Shown here: piece after piece, positions 7,111 to 13,304 of the stretch | Layout: the number at the start of each line of letters is the position of its first letter | How positions within the stretch are numbered: position 1 is the first letter of the stretch | Source of the DNA: a virus | IMG/VR virus record: IMGVR_UViG_3300022187_000017 | Span: 41,778 to 105,777 of that record | DNA length: 64,000 nucleotides | Direction: 5' to 3' (one strand) | Program-made: the position numbers and the translations under genes | The notes under the pieces: model-generated | Databases searched by the model: none | Seen by the model: only the letters and a program-made list of their open reading frames with translations | What the model was told of the DNA's origin: nothing

Positions 7111-7472
7111 GCTGTCTTGTTTAAGTCAATATATCTTGGCTTATCTGAGATCTTATTGAAGGAAAGACCTTCCTCATACATATCCTCTTGGAAGTATACC
7201 AGTCCAGACTCTACATTCACCTTGATCAATGGAAAGAATCCACCTATTGCAGATGTCTTAGTCTCATATCTGAATAACTTCTCATTAGGCCTCATCTTGA
7301 AGTCTGCATATTGACCTACCTCAAACTCATCCAATGGATATAGGTAGAAGTCTTGACTCACATCTTTAAGTCCAAATGCTCCTACAGACTGTAGGCCATG
7401 GCTCTGTTGGCTCTCCCAGATCTTACACCCCTTGAATGTCTCTAGATCTGTAATTGTTAATCGATTATTCAT
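7104..7472 (-). CDS. Hypothetical 122-aa protein
   Basis: Begins MNNRLTITDLETFKGCKIWE; aromatic-rich and beta-strand-rich (DFYLYPLDEFEVGQYADFKMRP). It is the first gene behind a good promoter-like site and starts after an AATAACAATAAATC-type leader ending ATCATG. No domain is recognised. Confidence 0.55.
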   Translation of the reverse strand: MNNRLTITDLETFKGCKIWESQQSHGLQSVGAFGLKDVSQDFYLYPLDEFEVGQYADFKMRPNEKLFRYETKTSAIGGFFPLIKVNVESGLVYFQEDMYEEGLSFNKISDKPRYIDLNKTAV

Positions 7473-7500
7473 GATGAAATGATTTATTGTTATTAGACTG

Positions 7501-7532
7501 CTAATATAATCATTATATTTTTAATACGCAAA
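7501..7532 (-). promoter_or_regulatory. Promoter for the 7104-7472 operon
   Basis: TTTG-20 nt-TATATTAG on the minus strand; the spacer contains TTAAAAATATAATG, a variant of the shared core. It lies 29 bp upstream of the ATG at 7472. Confidence 0.65.
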
Positions 7533-7542
7533 TTTATCTTTA

Positions 7543-8331
7543 TTACATCACCCAATCCTCTACTATATCTGGCTCTACTCCTGCCTCCAGAGCTTCCTGT
7601 ACTGACTTGATAGATTCTCCATTCTTGAATGTATGGCCTATCTGCTCCTCTACAGCTACATACTCAGCTAATAACTCTGGGTTCTCTTTACCTGCTATTA
7701 GGAGTGCATTGAATGGACTGAAGATACAGAAACAACATGACAGCCTTGGCATCCCCAGATCATATGCTTTATGATACTCCAGATTGTTACCCTTGATCAC
7801 ATCCCAGACCTTCTTAGAGCTCCAGTCATGTACAGGTAGATAATCTATCACTGTCCTCTTCTTAGTGGTTAACTGCTTATTTAATGACTCCACCTTTCTC
7901 TTAGATCTGGCTGGAGACTCCTCTGCTCTGAATCCAAATACATACAGGATCTTACAAACTCCCATCTCTTTAGTTAGCTTAGTTACTACTCTAGCACCCG
8001 GGCCACGCTTGAAATCACTGGTACACCATCTCTGTTGGCTACTTGGCCACTTACCTCTCCTCACTGCATACTCCAGAAGATCCTCCTCATAGCCATCCTT
8101 ATCTCTTCTCTTGCTGTAATAGGTCTTTAGTCCCCAGTGATCAGATTGTCTCTTAACTAGCTCCTTTGTGCCTTTCCACTCAACCTTACCTAGATCCTGA
8201 TGTGACACTACTAACTGATCCAGAGGATAGCACTGTTCCAATGCCATCTGAACCATTTGCCAGACAGACACTAGAGAGTCCTTCCCTCCAGATGAATTGA
8301 TGATCACTAGATCATAGTCAGCTAAGATCAT
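7543..8331 (-). CDS. PP-loop ATPase, PAPS-reductase family (first paralogue)
   Basis: 262 aa. NSSGGKDSLVS (residues 12-22) is the SGGKDS PP-loop of the adenine-nucleotide alpha-hydrolase superfamily, here of the PAPS-reductase/DndC kind. It is followed by a central WCTSDFKRGPGARVV block and a C-terminal cysteine group (LSCCFCIFSPFNAL) that could hold a metal or cluster. These proteins adenylate a substrate, often before sulfur transfer. Whether the substrate is sulfate, a tRNA or DNA cannot be told. It overlaps the 8328-8687 gene by 4 nt. A second, divergent PP-loop gene lies at 9083-9979. Confidence 0.75.
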   Translation of the reverse strand: MILADYDLVIINSSGGKDSLVSVWQMVQMALEQCYPLDQLVVSHQDLGKVEWKGTKELVKRQSDHWGLKTYYSKRRDKDGYEEDLLEYAVRRGKWPSSQQRWCTSDFKRGPGARVVTKLTKEMGVCKILYVFGFRAEESPARSKRKVESLNKQLTTKKRTVIDYLPVHDWSSKKVWDVIKGNNLEYHKAYDLGMPRLSCCFCIFSPFNALLIAGKENPELLAEYVAVEEQIGHTFKNGESIKSVQEALEAGVEPDIVEDWVM

Positions 8332-8687
8332 AAGTAGACCATTTTAAGGATCTCCTCTTCCCACTCCTTGTAAGAAGGATCTAACTCAAACTTAAAAGTC
8401 TGAGGATTGTACTGTGAAGGATGAATAGCTGAATAATTCACCTCTCTCTTCACCTGATCAGAGGCTTTAAGATAATCAAGTATCTGCTCAATTCCCATCA
8501 TAAACAAAGATGCAGAGAAATACTTATCTACTGTCTCCATTTTAGATGTGTTCTTCTCCCCATTAAAGTAAGTCACTCTAATGATAGGCTTACCAGTATC
8601 AAGACACTTAAATGTGTCAACTGGGAAATCTAGACCTAGACTCTCTAGGCTCTTCTTAATTTCACTAATTGCTTTTTGTGATGTCAT
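8328..8687 (-). CDS. Hypothetical 119-aa protein (start moved to 8687)
   Basis: The frame is open to a GTG at 8780, but a strong promoter-like site (8711-8742) lies inside that extension. The ATG at 8687 (MTSQKAISEIKKSLESLG) follows an AACAACAATT leader and is chosen. The protein is alpha/beta with KAISEIKKSLESLG and a C-terminal YKEWEEEILKMVYL helix. It ends in an ATGA overlap with the PP-loop ATPase and is likely made with it. No family is recognised. Confidence 0.55.
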   Translation of the reverse strand: MTSQKAISEIKKSLESLGLDFPVDTFKCLDTGKPIIRVTYFNGEKNTSKMETVDKYFSASLFMMGIEQILDYLKASDQVKREVNYSAIHPSQYNPQTFKFELDPSYKEWEEEILKMVYL

Positions 8688-8710
8688 AATTGTTGTTTTT
8701 AATTCTGGTG

Positions 8711-8742
8711 TAAATATAGTTACTATATATTTACTGTGCAAA
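8711..8742 (-). promoter_or_regulatory. Promoter for the PP-loop ATPase operon
   Basis: TTTG-20 nt-TATATTTA. The 20-nt spacer (CACAGTAAATATATAGTAAC) is identical to that of the promoter at 36702-36733, 28 kb away. Confidence 0.75.
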
Positions 8743-8802
8743 TTTATTTTTAGTGAAATGCCAAAATACCTTGTTAGCACCTATAAACACTAAGAAACTT
8801 TT

Positions 8803-9078
8803 TTAATATTTTATTTTTACATGAATCTCATCAAATAGCATTATGCTTAATGTATCACCATCTGATGTTGACATATTATTGATGTTAATAGCATCTATCA
8901 TAGTCTGGCTGTAGCTGCAGTCTTTCATCTCTTCTCTGGCATTCTCTATCATCCATTCATACCACAGCTTGTGAATAGCATTATAATTTCTACCCCTTGG
9001 AGATAACTTCTTTCTAGGTATTGGAGTTAACTTCCTTCCTGATTTACTTCTGGGATCATCTGCTAACATTATCATCAT
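8803..9078 (-). CDS. Hypothetical 91-aa protein
   Basis: The basic, proline-containing N-terminus (DDPRSKSGRKLTPIPRKKLSPRGR) is followed by a helical Trp-rich middle (IHKLWYEWMIENAREEM). It follows the second PP-loop gene after four bases. Three near-adjacent Met codons (MMIM) make the exact start uncertain by up to three residues. Function unknown. Confidence 0.5.
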   Translation of the reverse strand: MMIMLADDPRSKSGRKLTPIPRKKLSPRGRNYNAIHKLWYEWMIENAREEMKDCSYSQTMIDAININNMSTSDGDTLSIMLFDEIHVKIKY

Positions 9079-9082
9079 ATCT

Positions 9083-9979
9083 CTAATATTTACTCATTAC
9101 ACAATGGCCATGGGACATCTTGTAGTCCACCAGCTCCTGCTCTGTCATATGCCCAAACTTCTCCAGAGCTGTTTTAAGGACTTCTGGGAGAGGATCTTTC
9201 TTACCCCACACACCAAGATTCTTTTCTTCCATGTGCTCATTAGCCTTCATCTTATTGGCCTCCAGCTTCACCCAGAGGTCATATGATGCTCTGTCATATC
9301 TATACAAGTACAATAACTCCTGCAGGCTCATGAATGGACATAAGATGCAATTGGAAGGATAAGGTACCTTCTCACCTACACTGGTGATGTAATCCTGACA
9401 TGCTTGCCGATCCATACCCTCTTCAATCAATGGATACTGCTTATTGATGCAAGTATTAAACCATTTCATCCCACTGGAGCCATTCTCAGAGGCTCTCTTC
9501 TCTTCTCCCTTAGCAATGCCTATAAGTACATTGATCTTCCCGTACTTCTCAGCAAACTCATAGAATGCTGCTTTCCTACCATACTTCTCAGTGTTGTAGT
9601 TGTGATGTACATACAGCTCTAGGAACTTGTAGATAGGCCTGATCTTCAGGTTATCTGTACAAGTCTTAGGGAATGCCTTAGATCCAACTGTATTTTTGCT
9701 CTGGTAGAATTTGATCAATCCACCCTTCCAGCTATTGGATGCCCATAGATCAGGCTCCAGATGAAAGAATGGGATCTTATGCTCATCACATAGCTCTTCT
9801 ACTCTCTCCAGATACTTATCAGTATGATCATGCTCATTTCTGGTATTAGCCATAACCACAATAAGATCACCCTTCACATATTTGGCCTTGAATACTGGAT
9901 CATGTAAACACTTAAAGAGGATGGCAGTTGAATCCTGCCCTCCTCCATAAGATAACATTGTAAGCTCTTTCTTCTCCAT
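9083..9979 (-). CDS. PP-loop ATPase, PAPS-reductase-like (second paralogue)
   Basis: 298 aa. YGGGQDSTA (11-19) is a PP-loop variant seen in phage PAPS-reductase-like proteins. Later blocks are VVMANTRNEHDHTDKY, a central KTCTDNLKIRPIYKFL and a C-terminal PSNCILCPFMSLQELL, where the cysteine pair resembles metal or cluster ligands. It probably activates a substrate by adenylation. Sequence similarity to the 7543-8331 protein is limited to the fold, so they are old paralogues rather than a recent duplication. It overlaps the 9979-10302 stop by one base (TAATG). Confidence 0.75.
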   Translation of the reverse strand: MEKKELTMLSYGGGQDSTAILFKCLHDPVFKAKYVKGDLIVVMANTRNEHDHTDKYLERVEELCDEHKIPFFHLEPDLWASNSWKGGLIKFYQSKNTVGSKAFPKTCTDNLKIRPIYKFLELYVHHNYNTEKYGRKAAFYEFAEKYGKINVLIGIAKGEEKRASENGSSGMKWFNTCINKQYPLIEEGMDRQACQDYITSVGEKVPYPSNCILCPFMSLQELLYLYRYDRASYDLWVKLEANKMKANEHMEEKNLGVWGKKDPLPEVLKTALEKFGHMTEQELVDYKMSHGHCVMSKY

Positions 9980-10302
9980 TACACTAAGCTATGTGCTGTT
10001 GCTTGAGAGATCACTGGAAGATCCTGTGCCTTCTTAACGATCAATTCTAGATCTGCTTCTGCTCTGTATAAAGATACTAGGTTCCCATCTTCTTTGGCCT
10101 CATCTGCATTCTCCTTGATAAAAGTATCACATAGCTCCATTAAATCATTGTATAAGAATCCATCCTGCAATCCATGAAGGCTATTGATGAAGTTATTAAA
10201 CCCATGCCCATACTGTGAAAAAGTTCTGATTGTGTTACTTAGGAATGATAATTCGATTCTGTTGAAGTTCTCTTGTCTGTTGAAATTTGTGTAATTTGCC
10301 AT
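9979..10302 (-). CDS. Hypothetical 107-aa helical protein
   Basis: Asn/Phe-rich N-terminus (MANYTNFNRQENFNRIEL) and predominantly helical remainder. It is the first gene of the operon behind the promoter at 10333-10364 and precedes the second PP-loop ATPase. No family is recognised. Confidence 0.55.
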   Translation of the reverse strand: MANYTNFNRQENFNRIELSFLSNTIRTFSQYGHGFNNFINSLHGLQDGFLYNDLMELCDTFIKENADEAKEDGNLVSLYRAEADLELIVKKAQDLPVISQATAHSLV

Positions 10303-10332
10303 GATTTGATGTTTTTGTTGTTATTAATGATG

Positions 10333-10364
10333 TAAATATAGTTACTATATCTCATTCCTGCAAG
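10333..10364 (-). promoter_or_regulatory. Promoter for the 9979-10302 / PP-loop operon
   Basis: CTTG-20 nt-TATATTTA. The promoter-proximal half of the spacer (GATATAGTAAC) matches the 8711 and 36702 promoters. The leader contains AACAACAAAAACATC. Confidence 0.65.
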
Positions 10365-10398
10365 ACTTTTTTTACTTAAAACATCAAATAATTTATAA

Positions 10399-10488
10399 CT
10401 CACTGATTACCAGTGAGAAAAATATGCATATTTTTTATGCATATCACCCATATATGTATAAAAAAGTGCATAAATGTATACATATATG
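10399..10488. repeat. Cluster of three perfect inverted repeats
   Basis: Three perfect inverted repeats follow each other. Arms at 10399-10405/10411-10417 are 7 bp with a 5-nt loop. Arms at 10422-10430/10436-10444 are 9 bp (ATATGCATA) with a T5 loop. Arms at 10449-10460/10477-10488 are 12 bp (CATATATGTATA) with a 16-nt loop. The block lies between the tmRNA terminator and the next promoter and holds no reading frame. It could be an insulating terminator series or a protein-binding site. Confidence 0.6.
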
Positions 10489-10516
10489 CTAACAATGCAT
10501 GATCTTTCATACCAAT

Positions 10517-10556
10517 AAAAAAGGGAGGATTTACGATCCATTACTGGATTCCTCCC
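10517..10556 (-). terminator. Intrinsic terminator of the tmRNA gene
   Basis: On the minus strand GGGAGGA (10550-10556) pairs with TCCTCCC (10523-10529), enclosing an inner ATCCA/TGGAT stem, and is followed by six T (10517-10522). It lies just after the tag stop codon and closes the tmRNA transcript. Confidence 0.75.
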
Positions 10557-10850
10557 ATACGTCTTATGCAGCCATTCTAAATGGTGCAGTAGATTGTTGT
10601 ATAACTTCTGGAGTTATAATTAAAATAGCCTCCTTTATCGCTTCTTTACGCTGTCAAAACCAGTCTACCCCATGTTCCCAGATATAGTGCTGGGATCACT
10701 TCCACTTTTTAAACAACCTCCTTCTGGAGATAGTGGAGTAGATGGGAGTCGAACCCATGTCCAAACATAATCCACAATAATATCAACGAACTACTTTGCT
10801 GTAAAGATAGTAAATCTATCGCTTTGTATATGATTTCGTTTTAATGAATT
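10557..10850 (-). ncRNA. ssrA: Circularly permuted (two-piece) tmRNA
   Basis: On the minus strand the acceptor piece comes first: GGAC (10759-10762), T-arm with 5-bp stem and TTCGACT loop (10742-10758), acceptor strand CTACTCC (10735-10741) and discriminator A. After a 63-nt spacer (10672-10734, including the discriminator) the coding piece begins with GGGGTAG (10665-10671), then ACTGGTTTTGACAG, matching the tmRNA 5' end. GGGGTAG pairs with CTACTCC over 7 bp and has a G3-U70 wobble, the alanine identity element. A tag frame ends A-P-F-R-M-A-A-stop (10564-10587). Positions 10643-10649 can pair with 10801-10807 (7 bp), a possible P2-type helix, though its placement is not standard. CCA is not encoded (ACTA). 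tmRNA with SmpB releases stalled ribosomes and tags the product. The outer limits, especially the 5' end, are estimates. Confidence 0.82.
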
Positions 10851-10872
10851 ATATACTTTGTTGTGTGTAGTT

Positions 10873-10894
10873 TTATACCCGATAAGGTATAATA
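10873..10894. repeat. 22-bp palindromic repeat, copy 1
   Basis: Identical to 10914-10935. Its core is an inverted repeat TTATACC-CGATAA-GGTATAA. It lies upstream of the tmRNA and may be an operator or an RNA hairpin in the tmRNA precursor. Confidence 0.65.
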
Positions 10895-10913
10895 TATGAT
10901 ACATTAACCTATA

Positions 10914-10935
10914 TTATACCCGATAAGGTATAATA
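10914..10935. repeat. 22-bp palindromic repeat, copy 2
   Basis: Second copy, 41 bp from the first, about four helical turns. It overlaps the -7 position (TATTATAC, 10928-10935) of a weak promoter candidate whose TTG is at 10956-10958. Confidence 0.65.
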
Positions 10936-10958
10936 ACTCACTCATAAATTACACACAA
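10928..10958 (-). promoter_or_regulatory. Possible tmRNA promoter
   Basis: TTG-20 nt-TATTATAC on the minus strand; the -7 box matches only partly. Overlap with the palindromic repeat would suit a regulated promoter. The rest of the 10303-10948 gap shows no reading frame. Confidence 0.3.
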
Positions 10959-11548
10959 CTCTTTATATGATTATCTAGAAGATAAAAACATACATCTGGC
11001 TTTCTGGCCTCATCATCATTATAGTCTATAGGCATCCCTACAGCCTCTTCTACAGTCTTAACCACTATTGTATGCTTCAATCCATATTCCTCTATTAAAT
11101 GATCATCCCTACCTCCATAACTAGCTGTTAGGACTAAATTGGAAGGGATCTCATCTATTCTGGCTACCCAATATCTCAGAGACTTTGTATATGCCCAGAA
11201 TTCAACCTCTGGATGATCTCTACATAACTGCAGCCACATGTCAAAGTATTTCTGGGAGAAGAAGTCTCCAGATGAATGGATCCTTACTGACTCACATTTA
11301 TTGGGAATCACTGGGATCCCTCCAGCTCTTGCAAAATCAAAGTTATCCCATCTATGATCTCTCACTGCTGGGAATCTCTCTGCACTGGCTGCATAACATC
11401 TATATGCATCACTGCTGTTCTCAAACTTACCTGTCTCCCTGTCTACCTTCACTAAGCATTCCTCAGCAAATGGACAGGTATGGCCTGTTGGCATGTTCCA
11501 TTCAAATACTACACCAGTGTAATATTTAGTCTTTCTTGTAAACTTCAT
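10949..11548 (-). CDS. Gp88-family phage protein
   Basis: 199 aa. GHTCPFAEECLVKVDRETG (22-40), RCYAASAERFPAVRDHRWDN (50-69) and VRIHSSGDFFSQKYFDMW (88-105), then FWAYTKSL, follow the blocks of the Gene product 88 family, widespread in actinobacterial and other phages. Conserved cysteines (C25, C31, C51, C85) suggest a metal or Fe-S centre. The family's biochemical role is not known to me. It lies just upstream of the tmRNA gene, separated by the palindromic repeats. Confidence 0.7.
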   Translation of the reverse strand: MKFTRKTKYYTGVVFEWNMPTGHTCPFAEECLVKVDRETGKFENSSDAYRCYAASAERFPAVRDHRWDNFDFARAGGIPVIPNKCESVRIHSSGDFFSQKYFDMWLQLCRDHPEVEFWAYTKSLRYWVARIDEIPSNLVLTASYGGRDDHLIEEYGLKHTIVVKTVEEAVGMPIDYNDDEARKPDVCFYLLDNHIKSCV

Positions 11549-11565
11549 AGTTCATTATTTATTAG

Positions 11566-11584
11566 TGTTCATGTTACATGAACA
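11566..11584. repeat. Perfect 8-bp inverted repeat
   Basis: TGTTCATG-TTA-CATGAACA lies in the short gap between the 11602-12018 stop and the Gp88 start. It would form a tight hairpin in the mRNA leader of the Gp88 gene, a possible processing or attenuation site; no T tract follows. Confidence 0.45.
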
Positions 11585-11601
11585 GTCCTCTAGACTGAAC
11601 A

Positions 11602-12018
11602 TTATGCTGGAATATACTCTCCAGACTCTTCTCTATCATTCCTGAAGAAGATCCCTCCAGCATAGTGCTCATAAGACCTCTTCACTTTAATGTCTTGCCA
11701 TCCCTTATAATCTGGGATCAATCTATACACTAGCTCTGCATAGCACTTCACATCTATACCATTGGGTACATAGATAGTCATCAACTTAGTTGACTGCTCT
11801 GGATCCTTCTTATCGATCAGCTTTTGAGTCCCCACCTTGAATGGAGCTTTAGTGTAATATAGGAATCCCTTCAATGCATCATACAGAAACATAGCATCCT
11901 GAACTGTCTTACCTTGGATAGAAAGTTTCCATCCATCAGATGTTTCTGAGTCTGTATTGACCATTAGGAAGTATCTGTTACTGTCCTTCAATTCGTTATA
12001 TAGTGCTGGTGTTGCCAT
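11602..12018 (-). CDS. Hypothetical 138-aa protein, weak TIYP-domain resemblance
   Basis: The order GWKLSIQ (29-35), APFKVGT, STKLMTIYVPNG and SYEHYAGGIFF resembles the W-K-L-H...F-K...K-x-x-T-I-Y-P...Y-R-Y-G layout of the N-terminal domain of class III/IV lanthionine synthetases. No kinase or cyclase domain follows, so this would be the isolated domain. The resemblance is from memory of motif order and is weak. It starts three bases after the stop of the preceding 74-aa gene. Confidence 0.5.
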   Translation of the reverse strand: MATPALYNELKDSNRYFLMVNTDSETSDGWKLSIQGKTVQDAMFLYDALKGFLYYTKAPFKVGTQKLIDKKDPEQSTKLMTIYVPNGIDVKCYAELVYRLIPDYKGWQDIKVKRSYEHYAGGIFFRNDREESGEYIPA

Positions 12019-12021
12019 AGT

Positions 12022-12246
12022 CTATCTCTCTTCTATTGTTACTGCAGTGTCATATACTGCCACTGGATACTTCTTCAGCCTACCACTGATATCTCTCTTC
12101 TCTTCAGATCCTGCAGATGTTACTGTCTGCTTCTGAGTCTGCTTCAGAAATGTCATTGCCTTCCCATGAGTTGGAAAATGAACCTCAGACCTCATTAATG
12201 TGAGGCCTGTGATCCTGTCTTTATGTGTTACTGTGATGTGTATCAT
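12022..12246 (-). CDS. Hypothetical 74-aa protein
   Basis: Small, basic, Thr-rich (MIHITVTHKDRITGLTLMRSEV), with beta-strands first and a polar C-terminus ending IEER. It lies three bases after the 43-aa gene at the head of the operon. No motif is recognised. Confidence 0.5.
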   Translation of the reverse strand: MIHITVTHKDRITGLTLMRSEVHFPTHGKAMTFLKQTQKQTVTSAGSEEKRDISGRLKKYPVAVYDTAVTIEER

Positions 12247-12249
12247 AGC

Positions 12250-12381
12250 TTAGTTGCTTAAAGTTTGTATTGCATCCTCATAAGATAGATCTTCTCCTCT
12301 TTCCTCTGCCTGCATCATGGCTAATCTAGCCAAGTGATGTAGATCTAATCCTATTAAAAACTCTCTTTTTTCTGTTGTCAT
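12250..12381 (-). CDS. Hypothetical 43-aa protein, first of operon
   Basis: ATG 12381 to TAA 12250: MTTEKREFLIGLDLHHLARL, then AMMQAEERGEDLSYEDAIQT and LSN. Amphipathic and helical. It is the first gene behind the promoter at 12410-12441, with a leader containing AACAGCAAAATAG and ending ATCATG, which supports its being translated. Confidence 0.55.
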   Translation of the reverse strand: MTTEKREFLIGLDLHHLARLAMMQAEERGEDLSYEDAIQTLSN

Positions 12382-12409
12382 GATATGCTATTTTGCTGTT
12401 ATTCTGGTG

Positions 12410-12441
12410 TAAATATATACTAACTATATTTAATACACAAC
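12410..12441 (-). promoter_or_regulatory. Promoter for the 12250-12381 operon
   Basis: GTTG-20 nt-TATATTTA; the spacer contains TTAAATATAG. It probably drives the 43-aa, 74-aa, 138-aa and Gp88-family genes. Confidence 0.65.
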
Positions 12442-12457
12442 AAAAAAGTGAAAAACT

Positions 12458-12688
12458 TTATGAACTTTGTCTATTCTTCTTATAGGAATGAGAGTCTATC
12501 TGGTGCTTATAGATCACCCTCAGCAGGCCTGTATATCCATATGGCTTATTCTCTGGACATAGGATCTTCTGTGCTTTCTTCACACTCCCTTTAGTCTTTT
12601 TGAGTGCTGCAATGATCATCCTCTTCTCTCCTGCAAAGAGGTTAAATTCCCCTTTGTACATATTTGGTGTATATAATTTATCAGCCAT
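12458..12688 (-). CDS. Fis-type helix-turn-helix protein
   Basis: 76 aa. Residues 24-60 (KRMIIAALKKTKGSVKKAQ, then YTGLLRVIYKHQI) have the spacing of the Fis/HTH_8 fold: I-x-x-A-L-x-x-T-x-G-x...A...L...L-x-x-x-I-x-K. Fis-type domains bind DNA and often regulate transcription. Its stop lies just before the class A promoter at 12410-12441, so it is a candidate local regulator. Confidence 0.55.
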   Translation of the reverse strand: MADKLYTPNMYKGEFNLFAGEKRMIIAALKKTKGSVKKAQKILCPENKPYGYTGLLRVIYKHQIDSHSYKKNRQSS

Positions 12689-12915
12689 TATCCTAGTATT
12701 TTTAATCTCTCAATATCCTTCTTTGTTGCCATATAAAACATCTCTCTGAGTTGCTTGAATGTTAGATCTCTCAATCTCTTAGTTCCATAATAACTCTGAA
12801 AATCTTCCATGTGCTTATCCTTATACTCCAGCAGGTAGTATTTAATTCTACTAGGTATTTGATCTAATGGATCTGTTTTTTTTGGAGTATTCTCCCCTTC
12901 CCATGTTCCACTCAT
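12688..12915 (-). CDS. Hypothetical 75-aa protein
   Basis: Lys/Asp/Tyr-rich helical protein (DQIPSRIKYYLLEYKDKHMEDF). The C-terminal RDLTFKQLREMFYMATKKDIERL has the look of a helix-turn-helix or small helical bundle. It overlaps the Fis-like gene by one base (TAATG), so the two are probably made together. Confidence 0.5.
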   Translation of the reverse strand: MSGTWEGENTPKKTDPLDQIPSRIKYYLLEYKDKHMEDFQSYYGTKRLRDLTFKQLREMFYMATKKDIERLKILG

Positions 12916-12934
12916 AACTTCTCTTTTAGTTCTC

Positions 12935-13117
12935 TCATGATTTCTGTTTATTTACCCATTTAATTGCATTCTTATGATCTTTAATCTCTTCTATGAGTCC
13001 TTTGTACTCTGGATCCAGTTCCTCTTCAGGGAGTATTCCATGTCCCATTCCTACCAGTTCTCTTTCATAGTGTTCCATAGTAGTCTTTAGTAACCTTAAT
13101 GCTAATGCTTTACTCAT
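12935..13117 (-). CDS. Hypothetical 60-aa helical protein
   Basis: Nearly all-helical, acidic in the middle (GILPEEELDPEYKGLIEEIK) and basic at both ends. No motif is recognised. It is two bases from the cysteine-rich gene upstream. Confidence 0.45.
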   Translation of the reverse strand: MSKALALRLLKTTMEHYERELVGMGHGILPEEELDPEYKGLIEEIKDHKNAIKWVNKQKS

Positions 13118-13119
13118 GA

Positions 13120-13302
13120 TTACTTATAATTACGATTAACTAAGTAGCTACTTAGCGTTAATGGCTTAGGGCATTCCTCTAATGGCTTTCTACTGTGTAT
13201 ATGCCCATTGAAACTTTGCTTAGTTACTTCAGTACTAAACCCCAAACTACACCCAAAAGATGTTAAGGCTCTACAGTTGTTACAATTTCTTTTCATTCCC
13301 AT
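13120..13302 (-). CDS. Small cysteine-rich protein
   Basis: 60 aa with Cys at 7, 10, 18 and 44 (NCNNC, GCSLGF, ECPKP), suitable for one zinc site. The pattern, with a final EECPKP-L-T, recurs in small phage proteins of unknown role. A second Met at residue 3 (13296) is an alternative start. Confidence 0.5.
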   Translation of the reverse strand: MGMKRNCNNCRALTSFGCSLGFSTEVTKQSFNGHIHSRKPLEECPKPLTLSSYLVNRNYK

Positions 13303-13304
13303 CT

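Noticed and set aside
8688-8780. GTG-initiated extension of the 8328-8687 gene
   Set aside because: A strong promoter lies inside it, so these codons would not be on the transcript.
10499-10687. 62-codon plus-strand frame over the tmRNA
   Set aside because: It runs antisense to the tmRNA coding piece and terminator, with no promoter or protein features.
10735-10762. tRNA gene, or a tRNA/tmRNA fragment marking an attachment site
   Set aside because: No anticodon arm or D-arm precedes the T-arm, GGAC before the T-stem is a tmRNA sign, and the matching 5' acceptor strand with the D-loop and tag lies only 63 nt away, so a complete permuted tmRNA explains it. No integrase is present.
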